DNA from: Syncephalis plumigaleata
Taxonomy: Eukaryota > Zoopagomycota > Zoopagomycetes > Zoopagales > Piptocephalidaceae
Direction: 5' to 3'
Assembly (NCBI GenBank): GCA_025201365.1
Contig: JAIXMF010000183.1
Location: forward strand, 1-25,828
Length of the DNA: 25,828 nt
The translations under genes and the position numbers were made by a program. Under the pieces are notes generated by a model, which was given only the letters and a program-made list of their open reading frames with translations, was not told the origin of the DNA and did not search any database. The stretch's first letter is position 1. Every line of letters begins with the position of its first letter. Below, piece by piece: positions 1 through 9,301 of the stretch.

Positions 1-64
1 GAGGCACTCGACGAGTGGACGAGACATCCGATGAAGATGGCGACGGTGACGGCGAAGAGGCACG

Positions 65-3000
65 ATGGAACGAGCGGGAACAATGGTAATGACGGGTATA
101 CCGGCTTCCATGTTAGAAACGGATCCGAATGTCGGTCTCACTGATGAGGAAGCGCGTGCACGAAGAAAGAGATACGGTCGTAATGAGCTTACCGAGGAGA
201 AAACGAGTCATTTCAAGCAATTTATGCAAGCGTTCTACGGACCCATTCAGTATATGATTGAGGTAAGAAATTAGCGCAAGAAAGAAAGAAGCATACTAAC
301 GAGATATTTTTTATTTCTAGCTTGCAGCTATCTTAGCCGCTGGTCTACAAGATTGGATCGAGTTGGGTCTTATCTGTGCCCTGCTCTTAATCAACGCCAT
401 TGTAGGATTTGTGCAAGAGTATCAGGCCGGATCGACGATATCTGAATTGCAGAAGACCTTGGCCTTACACTCGATTGTCATTCGTAATGGTGCCAAAAAA
501 GAGATAAGCTCCAAGTTACTTGTGCCAGGTAGGGTTTATCCGCGGAAATAATCCATCCAACGTGGATAGACTAATCCAACGTGCAATAGGTGACATCATA
601 TGTATCGAAGAGGGTGATATTGTTCCAGCTGATGGTAAGCTAGTTGGTGATCCTGAGACTTATATGCAAGTGGATCAATCGGTTATTACCGGTAAGTAGT
701 AGGCTAGGCTCTAGTTATAGACGATTGCAAACGCTTACACTCTATCGTTCAGGTGAATCACTGGCTGCACGTAAACATCTCGGCGATGCCGTCTACTCGA
801 GTAAGTGTAACCATAGTCTGCTTATTACAATGTCGATATTTACGTAGAATGCGTCACTAGGCTCGGCAGTGAAGCATGGCAGTGCACTCGCTATTGTTAC
901 CGCCACCGGAGATCACACGTTTGTCGGTCATTCCGCGCGACTTGTACGAGGTGCTAGTGCGGAAGGCAATTTCCAAAAGATTATCAAAAAGATTGGCTAC
1001 TTTCTTATTGAGCTGAACGTGCTGGCATTGTTCATCGTCTTGATCAATGTCTTTTATCGAGGTATCGACATTGTACAATATCTACGCTACAGTGAGCGAA
1101 AGAATTGTTCACGTGTTTTGTACTTTCCCACTTTTCTAATCACCACATAATCAGTATGCAATGTATTTCTCTATTCTTTCACAAGTAAATAAAGGTATTT
1201 ATTCTCTTTCTAACGATATAAATTAATCATATATTTAATTATAAAATGCTTGAGATATTAGTGTTGAAAGTCACGTGGTGCACGTGAACAGTTTTTTCCA
1301 TTACTAATAAAATTAATATTCTTGAGCAATAATCAATTTTTATTCAATTTAAATGTAATAAAATGTTTATATATGAGTAAATACGAGCTGTCGTGCATCG
1401 TACGAGCAATAAATAATTATAAAGCAAGTTGATGTGGTTGAGCAATATGGCTATAATTGCTCATTTTAATGTATAGTAAAAATGTTACTACAGTATGCTT
1501 TATTCACTTCCAATTGCCGTGCAAATGCTTATTAAAGCGCTTTTAAGCAATGGTAGCCTCCCTAGAACCACTGCGGGCAAGTTAGCTATGGTTAAAGATA
1601 TGATTACATTGAACAATCACGCATGCAGTTGCTGGAATAGCGTTCACGTTACTACAATTTCGCTTATTACTCAGTGTACATTCGACCGATCCTACTTAAA
1701 TTGCAGGTTATGATAAAGCACGTCTTCGCGCAGATAATGATATAAAATAATGCTATGTCGATGGGAAAAGTGTCTAGTTGCCATCCTACAAAGATGATGT
1801 CACATTAATGTCACTGAATAGCGTAAATTAATTCTTATTAGATCTTTTAATAAATTCTTTAACACTTTATTAACTGCTATTGTTATTGTTTATTATGCTT
1901 TATTAACGTGCTCTGCGCTATTTTTTACTATTATTTTTGGCATTAATTAATAAATTTATTACAAATAATTAAAATTAAAATTTACGCTATTCAGTGACAT
2001 TAATGTGACATCATCTTTGTAGGATGGCAACTAGACACTTTTCCCATCGACATAGCATTATTTTATATCATTATCTGCGCGAAGACGTGCTTTATCATAA
2101 CCTGCAATTTAAGTAGGATCGGTCGAATGTACACTGAGTAATAAGCGAAATTGTAGTAACGTGAACGCTATTCCAGCAACTGCATGCGTGATTGTTCAAT
2201 GTAATCATATCTTTAACCATAGCTAACTTGCCCGCAGTGGTTCTAGGGAGGCTACCATTGCTTAAAAGCGCTTTAATAAGCATTTGCACGGCAATTGGAA
2301 GTGAATAAAGCATACTGTAGTAACATTTTTACTATACATTAAAATGAGCAATTATAGCCATATTGCTCAACCACATCAACTTGCTTTATAATTATTTATT
2401 GCTCGTACGATGCACGACAGCTCGTATTTACTCATATATAAACATTTTATTACATTTAAATTGAATAAAAATTGATTATTGCTCAAGAATATTAATTTTA
2501 TTAGTAATGGAAAAAATTGTTCACGTGCACCACGTGACTTTCAACACTAATATCTCAAGCATTTTATAATTAAATATATGATTAATTTATATCGTTAGAA
2601 AGAGAATAAATACCTTTATTTACTTGTGAAAGAATAGAGAAATACATTGCATACTGATTATGTGGTGATTAGAAAAGTGGGAAAGTACAAAACACGTGAA
2701 CAATTCTTTCGCTCACTGTATGTACTGGTTGTCACCGTGTCCGCCGTTCCCATTGCTTTACCCGTTAGTATATTATACAGTAGTAGTAGTAGTAGTAGTA
2801 GTAGAATGTACGCTCTAACCTGCTATACTAGGCTGTAACCACCACCACAATGGCGGTAGGTGCTCAGATGTTGGCTAAGAAAAAGGCTATTGTGTCTCGT
2901 TTAACTGCCATCGAGTAAGCTACAATTGCATGTATCGTTTTATGATGATATAGTTATTTAACAAGCATATCTATTAGAGCATTGGCTGGAGTGGATGTCT

Positions 3001-5490
3001 TGTGCAGTGACAAGACAGGTACACTTACCAAGAACAAGTTGACCGTGCACGATCCCTACATAGTACCGGATAGTTCGCTCGAGGAGATTATGGGTGTGGC
3101 ATCGCTGGCCTGTGTACGCAAACGTAAAGGTGCCGATGCCATTGACACGGCGATCATTAAAGCCACTCGACGACAATGTCCGGAGGAATGGCATTGGGTG
3201 CTTCGTTGTCATGTATGTACATGTATCATTTGTTTGCATGAATCTGCCTAACTAGCCAGTCATTGATGTTGCTAGGAGGAGAGTTTCTTCCCGTTTAATC
3301 CAGTGGATAAACGTGTAGAGTCGCGTGTTCGTGATCCAGAAGGGAATACCCTGCTGTGTGCAAAAGGTGCTCCACAGGCAATACGCAAACTAGTCGAGGA
3401 TAATGCGGGTCCATTACCAGCTCCACAGGGACACTTTTACGAAGATGCCATTATGGAGTTTGCCAGTCGTGGGTAAGTGACTAGATACTGAAAGTAAAAA
3501 AACCACAAATTAATACCTAAACCTCAATTAGATATCGATCACTTGGCGTGGCATCGAAGAAGAACGATGAACCATGGAGGGTGAGTTTGACTACCTTGAA
3601 TGGATTACTTGCCTATTTATCACTAACGGTACTATTGCTAGATTCTTGGTATTATATCGCTGTACGATCCACCGCGACACGATACAAAGGAAACAATTAG
3701 ACGAGCACGCGAACTAGGCCTACGAATTAAGGTTGGCGGATGATTAATAATCGAGTAGTAATAGTAGTATATAAACATTTGGCTTACACGATAATCGCAC
3801 ACGCAGATGTTGACTGGTGATCAAGTGGCGATTGCGAAAGACCTCTCGCTCGAGTTGAACCTTGGTGATCGTATTTATGACTCTAAGCGTTTAGGACTCG
3901 GCACAATAAGCGAAGGTATGGAGGGTAGTACGCTAAACGATTTCGTAGAAGAGGCCGACGGGTAAGTAATAAGAAGTAGTAGTAGTAGTAATATACGCAT
4001 GGATACATGCAACAATGCCGCTAACTATTACGTGTAATATATATATCGGTAGATTTGGACAAGTATATCCGGAGCACAAGTATCAAGTGGTTGAAATTCT
4101 TCAACAGCGTAATCATCTGGTTGCCATGACAGGTTAGTAGAGTAGATGTTATTACTGGTAATCAATTGTATAACAATAGCAATAACCACCATTGCAGGTG
4201 ACGGTGTCAATGATGCACCCTCATTGAAGAAGGCCGATGTTGGTATTGCTGTGGAAGGTGCCACTGATGCAGCTCGATCCGCCAGTGATATTGTATTCTT
4301 GGCACCAGGTCTCAGTGCCATTATTGATGCGCTAATCCTCAGGTATGCTATATAGTTATATTACAACCGTTAGCATCAGCATTATACTAATTATTGCTAT
4401 CATTATGGTATACGGAAATATAACAATAGTCGTCGAATCTTCCATCGTATGCATGGCTACTGCCAGTATCGTATTGCATTATCCATTCATTTACTCATTT
4501 GTACGTATTTTCTAGTCACACACTTAGTGATAAATCATACAGCATAATTGCTAACGTTATATCTAATCTATACGATATTTTAGATATCACATTAAGTATT
4601 GTCATTTTCAATTATGCGATCAGTGCCACGCTAGTCGTATTTTTAGCAATATTCTCGGATATTGCCGTGCTCACCATCGCTTACGATCGAGCACCCTACG
4701 CTAGGGATCCGGTAAAGTGGAACATCGGTAAACTGATGTTTATTTCTGTTATTCTGGCCGTCATACTAGCCATCGGTACATTTCTGATGCATACGGGAAA
4801 TATTGCAGCTAGTCGCTCCTATGAACCACGCGTGTTCCTGGAGATTGCTCTCACGCAGAGCTGGTTGATTTTCAGTACACGTACGCAAGGATGGTTCTTT
4901 GTCTACTATCCTAGTTGGCAACTTTTACTGGCGGTCTTTCTAGTTGGTAAGCGCAAATCGATCAATGATTAGCGATAAGTGGCATGTGACTTACCCGACT
5001 AATCGATCAACTTCCAGATATATTTGCAAGTATTATGGCAATATTCGGATGGTTCCAATCATCTATCAATGTCGTTGAGGCCCTTCGAGTCTGGTTCTTT
5101 TCATTTGGTGTATTCGTTGTTTGCGACGTGGTGCAACGTGTACTCAGCGAGACATCATTCATTGACTACTTGCTCCATGGGGCATGGAAGAAATCGGTAC
5201 CGCGATCACAGGAGGACTGGCAATACTTGTTGACCAAGACTGCCGAACTACACGCGTTAGCTGACGCACTAGATGAAACTAGGAAGCAATCGAAAGCGAC
5301 GACCGAGAAAGGAGCTAAAGGCACGAGCAGTACCGGGAAAGCTGGCACATCAAAGGAAAGCGATAGCACGACAAGGAAAGAAACGGAAAAGAAGGATGCG
5401 TCAATTAAATCTGGAAGAACCTCCCAGGATGACGCTTCCTCGGAATTACGTCAACGTCGTACCGGTGGAGATCAGTCTGTATCATCGTAA
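65..5490 (+). CDS. PMA1: Plasma-membrane H+-ATPase (P3A-type), 16 exons, one exon split by a DNA element
   Basis: Pumps protons out of the cell using ATP and energises nutrient uptake at the plasma membrane. Exons read by eye: 65-262, 321-528, 590-691, 753-800, 861-1089 plus 2721-2763 (split by the palindromic element), 2832-2914, 2978-3212, 3276-3472, 3532-3580, 3642-3731, 3807-3961, 4053-4132, 4198-4342, 4430-4500, 4584-4946, 5018-5490. Every junction is GT-AG. Counting the duplicated TA once gives 922 codons plus stop, close to yeast Pma1 (918). Motifs: ITGES of the actuator domain (TGES 169-172), CSDKTGTLT with phospho-Asp315, [10 protein letters not shown] (572-578), and the transmembrane stretch [12 protein letters not shown] with its conserved Asp. 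The last ~90 residues form a Lys/Ser/Thr-rich tail, a plausible regulatory domain. ATG 65 follows an in-frame stop at 32; homology begins at about [11 protein letters not shown], so ATG 83 or an upstream exon is possible (bases 3-85 read acidic in another frame). Confidence 0.95.
1090..1828 (+). repeat. Left arm of the long inverted repeat
   Basis: About 739 bp, the reverse complement of 1980-2718. It carries CACGTG at 1110-1115, 1272-1277 and 1281-1286. The 10-mer TGTTCACGTG near the terminus recurs in inverse orientation at 1281-1290. GAGCAAT occurs at 1324-1330, 1404-1410 and 1440-1446, with its inverse ATTGCTC at 1456-1462. CAGTGA (1090-1095) and TCACTG (1811-1816) bracket nearly the whole arm. 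Confidence 0.88.
1980..2718 (-). repeat. Right arm of the long inverted repeat
   Basis: Mirror copy of the left arm, ending ...CGCTCACTG at 2718 and followed by TA. It carries the same subterminal motifs in mirror positions and the same 72-codon ORF on the minus strand (2095-2313). Confidence 0.88.
2764..2831 (+). repeat. (AGT)n microsatellite within an H+-ATPase intron
   Basis: This 68-nt intron (GTTAGT...ACTAG) contains seven to eight tandem AGT/TAG units. A shorter AGT run lies in the 3962-4052 intron of the same gene. Such runs supply extra AG dinucleotides ahead of the real acceptor, which is fixed by the reading frame [13 protein letters not shown]. Confidence 0.8.
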
Positions 5491-5628
5491 TTATGTACTC
5501 AATTATTTGCTTAGACTATTTGTACATAAAAAAGCATCAGTAGTATTCGTTTATGCTATACAACAAGTCAAATCCATTACCACAAGAAGTTGACGGATAT
5601 CCATTCACTATACTATTATCATCTTCTT

Positions 5629-5634
5629 AATAAA
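5629..5634 (+). terminator. Poly(A) signal of the H+-ATPase gene
   Basis: AATAAA about 140 bp after the stop codon at 5488-5490. Bases 5703-5722 nearby form an inverted repeat (ATACTATG, 4-nt loop, CATAGTAT) between this gene and the convergent minus-strand gene; its role is unknown. Confidence 0.55.
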
Positions 5635-5670
5635 CTACTTATTCATTCATATTCAAAATGTTTAATTGTT

Positions 5671-5676
5671 TTTATT
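5671..5676 (-). terminator. Poly(A) signal of the convergent small secreted-protein gene
   Basis: TTTATT on the plus strand reads AATAAA on the minus strand, about 145 bp past the stop of the 5822-6310 gene. It lies 36 bp beyond the AATAAA of the opposing H+-ATPase gene, so the two 3' ends abut. Confidence 0.4.
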
Positions 5677-5821
5677 GTCATTTCATAAACCTGAAAATAC
5701 AAATACTATGCCTGCATAGTATGGAAATGCTAGAACATTCATGATACACCAGGTGTTGTTATTCCAGGAAGTGCATAATAATAATAATAAAGGGATGTGT
5801 ACATCATTCAGGCAAGCTTGC

Positions 5822-6310
5822 TTATTCCTTTGGCTTTGCCCTTACAAACACCATCGCCCATATTTTGTTATTGTTATTATCGTTCATAGATTTCCATGGT
5901 ACACGCGTTAATCCCAACTGGGTGGTCTCGTCATTTAGGGTGCTATTTAGGCTACCGTGTTGGATTAGTCGATCAAGATGCATCGTTTGCGCTCCTTGAT
6001 GACCAGTGACAAAAAGCGAATAGTCGGCGCTGTCGACGGAACAATAGGAACGAGCGAATTGATTGAGTTCCTCGCTGTCAACCATACGATTCAATTGGAC
6101 ATAATCGAATACGAACAATGGATTGCTCGCCAAACTACTGGCACAACTCGATATCTCCACTTTGGTCTTATTTTGCCGAAGACGTGCCCCGTTGTAAGTG
6201 TCGAGTATCCCGTCAATATCTGAGGTATTGCCCACCTCTATCGCGAAAGGCAATTCGAGAATTCCTACCAATAGAGCAAGGGTAAGCACGATACAAATGG
6301 TGAAATTCAT
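5822..6310 (-). CDS. Small secreted protein, possible divergent CAP/SCP domain
   Basis: 162 aa, apparently intronless. Residues 1-23 form a signal peptide (MNFTICIVLTLALLVGIL...). The mature part begins with a segment resembling the first helix of CAP/SCP proteins (DIDGILDTYNGARLRQNK) and ends with a strand-like TQLGLTRVPW ... IWAMVFVRAK that recalls the LGvG...vQvF end of that fold. Only two cysteines (56 and 90) follow the signal peptide. The usual CAP His/Glu cavity residues are not clearly identifiable, so the family call is tentative while the gene call is firmer. It is convergent with the H+-ATPase gene. It could alternatively be an unrelated lineage-specific secreted protein. Confidence 0.68.
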   Translation of the reverse strand: MNFTICIVLTLALLVGILELPFAIEVGNTSDIDGILDTYNGARLRQNKTKVEISSCASSLASNPLFVFDYVQLNRMVDSEELNQFARSYCSVDSADYSLFVTGHQGAQTMHLDRLIQHGSLNSTLNDETTQLGLTRVPWKSMNDNNNNKIWAMVFVRAKPKE

Positions 6311-7724
6311 GGCTATGTCCCAAATATCAAAAATAAAACAAAGGCAACGAGTAGATTTACAAAGTTACAAGTAAATGAAATGGCAGTATTCCGATCAACA
6401 GAAAGAAAAAAAGGTAGATAGGATAAACTCGACTAGAATGCTAGTATCCTTCTGACGACAACCACATAGAAGCAGTATAAATGTGAACGAAGCAGCGTGA
6501 TTAAGCACACCAGTATCAACTGTCATATTGTTACACGACAGCAAAATGGAAACAGGGGTGCATTCTTTAATTAATGGTGCGGAATCCATTAAGACATCGT
6601 CGTAATCAATTAAAGCAACGATTTCTCACAAAGGAATAGTTTGACATGTTCAACAATAAAGTGGCAATGTTCACTACATGTCGGTATAGCCCCATGCATC
6701 AAAGCCTCCCTATTGAAGATCCAACCAGACCGGTAGCATACTCACCTTATTCCCTCCAACAGCTTATACCCGTAGGTGAAGACCGTGTCTGGACATGGAC
6801 TTTGTTTGCATACGTTTACAAGTGTATAGACTGGTCAATTGGTTCACCATGTTCACTGATGCCTTGGAGCAACAAAAAAAGAAACCATAGTAGCAATAAA
6901 CTCGTTATATATCACTCCCCCGCACATATACACACCTATTATGAAGATAAATACTGATAAGAAAGATAAGAGGCGTCCATGTCATACTGATATTGCTATT
7001 ATTCTTATCGCTTCTTTTATTCGTTTGTTGTACATTGGAGTAACTTATATGGCCATCAGATACCAAAGTACCCATCATAGAATAGTATGTCATCTAATAA
7101 GAACACGTGGAAATAGGCCAGTATTGTCGCTGCTGTTATACGGCCAGTGTTCAAACAGGAGCAACAACAACTAGAGAAGAAGAGGGAAAAAAGGCCAGTA
7201 CCATTTAAGAATGATTGCGTTTTTCCCGGCCCATTTCCTCGTGTATAGGAATCGTCTTCATCAATATTCATTCATTTGAACATTAGTTTGTGGGGACTGA
7301 ACCGTAAACAGGGACTGCTCGCCCTTCACACCGCTTATTATTACCGACGCAAAAGGTCATGCTCGGCAATCGTCTTGTTCTAATGCCTTCAACACTCACT
7401 AAGGAGCTAGTCCAGTCTGTTTCGATAGATGCTTCTGCAATCATGTCGCGTGCGTCATAGGCTAGTTGTACAACAAATGGATCTGTCATACAGCACAGCA
7501 TTTCTATCGTTTGCCATTTCATCACAGCTATAAAACAACCACTCCTTTTCCCTTCATTTGTTCTTATTCCCATATAGTCATAATCTTTTTGGTTCACTTA
7601 GGAATAGCAGTTGTAGTATTCATTCACTTATTCGTTTATTTTTTTAGTTATTCGTTTATTCCTTCCATATCCATAGTACACTCCTCAGCTACGCCATTTA
7701 TTACGTTCAATCAACGACTTCACG
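6311..7724. other. Intergenic stretch with no convincing gene
   Basis: 1.4 kb of AT-rich DNA between divergent genes (5822-6310 minus and 7725-9161 plus). It must hold both promoters. Several short frames exist, but none has a recognisable domain or a splice pattern I could close. The best candidate, on the minus strand at 7283-7597, is listed separately. TTCATTTGAA at 7271-7280 has inverse copies downstream of the glucoamylase gene (9336-9345, 9519-9528). Confidence 0.5.
7283..7597 (-). CDS. Hypothetical ORF, 104 codons, unrecognised
   Basis: An uninterrupted minus-strand frame with fairly coding-like composition (for example FVVQLAYDARDMIAEASIE and GIRTRRLPSMTFCVGNN). It has no recognisable motif, signal peptide or clear continuation into flanking exons. 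Membrane-like short segments lie further down the minus strand around 6990-7170, so this may be one exon or relic of a multi-exon gene in 6400-7600. It also overlaps the likely promoter of the glucoamylase gene. The chance that it is spurious is high. Confidence 0.22.
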   Translation of the reverse strand: MNQKDYDYMGIRTNEGKRSGCFIAVMKWQTIEMLCCMTDPFVVQLAYDARDMIAEASIETDWTSSLVSVEGIRTRRLPSMTFCVGNNKRCEGRAVPVYGSVPTN

Positions 7725-9161
7725 ATGACACCTTCCATTTGGATGCCAGCCCTATGTGGCCTACTCGCCATCTCTGCCACATTTAGTCCGGTGCCCAGTT
7801 ATGCCATTGACATCTCTCGTGGTGCATTTGCGAAATGGGCCAACGTACAATACTCCACGTCCATGGAACGTATCCAACAGTCGATGCAACCCAATGGTGC
7901 CATCTACGCATCACCATCAAAGAAGGATCCGGACTACTACTATTTCTGGACGCGTGACGGTGGTCTAACTATGGATGCGCTTGTTTCGCAGCTTAACTCC
8001 AGTTCGCCCGTCTACACGGATATGTTTGAACGATTCGTTAAATTCACCTCATTGATTCAGTCAACGCGTAATCCATCCAATGGCGTCGGTGAACCAAAGT
8101 TCAACATGGATGGCACGGCCTACACCGAGTCTTGGGGTCGACCACAGAATGACGGACCGGCTATTCGTGCATTCGCCTTGACGAAATACCTGCAGCACGT
8201 ACGCGCCAAGGACCCCAATGCCGATGTCAACTATCTTTACAAGCCGGACTTGTCGCCATCACCAATCAAGACGGATCTCGAGTATGTATCGCATCGCTGG
8301 CAAGAAACCAATTTTGAGATTTGGGAAGAGGTTAAAGGAAACCACTTTTACACACGCCTCGTGCAATACAAAGCACTTAAAGATGGCGCCAAATTAGCCG
8401 TGCAAATGAAGGATCAAGGTGCCGCCGATTGGTATGCGAAACAAGCGAGTGCCATCGAGAAGACATTCGATGCCTTTTGGGATTCGAAGCGTAATCTTAT
8501 TCTAACGACTATCGGTCGCGACGGCGATCTAGCCTATAAGACATCCAACGTTGATAATCAAGTAATTCTTGCCTCGCTTCATGCGGGTGATGAATCCACC
8601 GGTCTATTCGCTCCATGGGACGATCGTGTACTCGCCTCGGCCAAAATGATTATTGACACGTTTAAACTAATCTACAAGATTAACACGAATAACACGAAAA
8701 TGGCACCGGCCATCGGTCGTTACCCCGAGGATCGCTACGATGGTATTCATACAACCGGTGGCAATCCTTGGATGCTCAACACGGCTGCCCATGCTGAACT
8801 GCTATATCGTGTCTACTTACAATGGGCACGCACCGGCCAAGTAACCATAACTAGTCGCAACGTGGACTATCTCAATTTCGTTCTCGCCGACTCGGGTGTC
8901 GGTAATGATGTGAAGCTTACAGCTGGTCAAACACTTCGTAAGAATGACCGCGCCTACAGTACACTATTGAACTCCATGCTCGTGGAGGGTGACCGATTCC
9001 TGGAGCGTGTTCGATTCCATACACCGGCCAACTATGATCTTACCGAGCAATGGAATCGCGATACGGGCAAGTCGCAGGGCGCCCCTGAGCTCACCTGGTC
9101 CCATACCGCATTCACTACGGCCATTCGCGCTGGCCAGGCAGCACGCGCCATCAAGGTCTAG
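7725..9161 (+). CDS. Secreted glucoamylase, glycoside hydrolase family 15
   Basis: Releases glucose from the non-reducing ends of starch or glycogen outside the cell. Single exon, 478 aa. Residues 1-27 form a signal peptide (ending ...SPVPSYA). The GH15 (alpha/alpha)6 barrel follows: YYYFWTRDGGLTMDA (71-85), GEPKFNMDGTAYTESWGRPQNDGPAIRA (122-149, substrate-binding region), IWEEVKGNHFYTR (199-211) with Glu201 at the position of the general acid (Aspergillus Glu179), GRYPEDRYDG and GGNPWMLNTAAHAE (345-358), and LTEQWNRDTG with Glu441 at the position of the catalytic base (Aspergillus Glu400). The protein stops soon after LTWSHTAF, so it has no CBM20 starch-binding domain. The ATG at 7725 is directly followed by the hydrophobic leader. 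Confidence 0.95.
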   Translation: MTPSIWMPALCGLLAISATFSPVPSYAIDISRGAFAKWANVQYSTSMERIQQSMQPNGAIYASPSKKDPDYYYFWTRDGGLTMDALVSQLNSSSPVYTDMFERFVKFTSLIQSTRNPSNGVGEPKFNMDGTAYTESWGRPQNDGPAIRAFALTKYLQHVRAKDPNADVNYLYKPDLSPSPIKTDLEYVSHRWQETNFEIWEEVKGNHFYTRLVQYKALKDGAKLAVQMKDQGAADWYAKQASAIEKTFDAFWDSKRNLILTTIGRDGDLAYKTSNVDNQVILASLHAGDESTGLFAPWDDRVLASAKMIIDTFKLIYKINTNNTKMAPAIGRYPEDRYDGIHTTGGNPWMLNTAAHAELLYRVYLQWARTGQVTITSRNVDYLNFVLADSGVGNDVKLTAGQTLRKNDRAYSTLLNSMLVEGDRFLERVRFHTPANYDLTEQWNRDTGKSQGAPELTWSHTAFTTAIRAGQAARAIKV

Positions 9162-9176
9162 ATAGCATTGCCATAG

Positions 9177-9182
9177 AATAAA
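9177..9182 (+). terminator. Poly(A) signal of the glucoamylase gene
   Basis: AATAAA 16 bp after the TAG stop, giving a very short 3' UTR. Confidence 0.6.
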
Positions 9183-9247
9183 GTTATGTTTTATTATGAT
9201 ACACGTACAATGCATCGAATAATTGTTGAATCTTGCCATTTGGCTAT

Positions 9248-9301
9248 GCTTTTTTTCTTTTAATGCTGCTGTAGCTTTTTTTTTCTTTTAATATTGCCGT
9301 A
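9248..9301. repeat. Tandem T-tract repeat, two degenerate units
   Basis: Two adjacent units of 26 and 28 bp, each GCT(T)n-CTTTTAAT followed by GCTGCTGTA or ATTGCCGTA. Related units built on a T-tract, ATTATA and CTGGGCYGTAGCY occur at about 9926-9955 and 9990-10025. Confidence 0.6.

Larger units (their letters stand above)
1088..2720. mobile_element. TA-flanked long-inverted-repeat DNA element, Tc1/mariner-like termini, non-autonomous
   Basis: Bases 1090-1828 and 1980-2718 are reverse complements centred on 1904, with a non-palindromic AT-rich spacer of about 150 bp (roughly 1829-1979). I saw one mismatch across the arms (1291 against 2517). The ends read CAGTGAGCGAAAG... and ...CTTTCGCTCACTG, each flanked by TA (1088-1089, 2719-2720), as expected for a TA target-site duplication. 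TA duplication plus CAGTG termini are typical of the Tc1/mariner/pogo superfamily. No transposase is recognisable; the longest reading frame is a 72-codon ORF repeated in each arm without family resemblance. It therefore looks like a non-autonomous, fold-back-like element mobilised in trans. It lies inside the codon for Tyr262 of the H+-ATPase. The near identity of the arms suggests a recent origin or arm-to-arm gene conversion. Confidence 0.88.

Noticed and set aside
1495-2313. Identical 72-codon ORFs on both strands (1495-1713 plus, 2095-2313 minus)
   Set aside because: They are the same DNA seen in each arm of the palindrome. They show no transposase motif, and their size and composition fit chance.
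1088-2720. LTR-type or virus-derived element
   Set aside because: The repeats are inverted, not direct, the duplicated target is the dinucleotide TA, and no polymerase, capsid or envelope reading frame is visible.
2764-2831. CRISPR-like or functional tandem array at the AGT repeats
   Set aside because: It is a simple trinucleotide microsatellite in a spliceosomal intron of a eukaryotic gene.
6646-6957. 103-codon plus-strand ORF
   Set aside because: Composition is not convincing, and there is no domain, leader or splice continuation. It probably reflects chance in a gene-free stretch.
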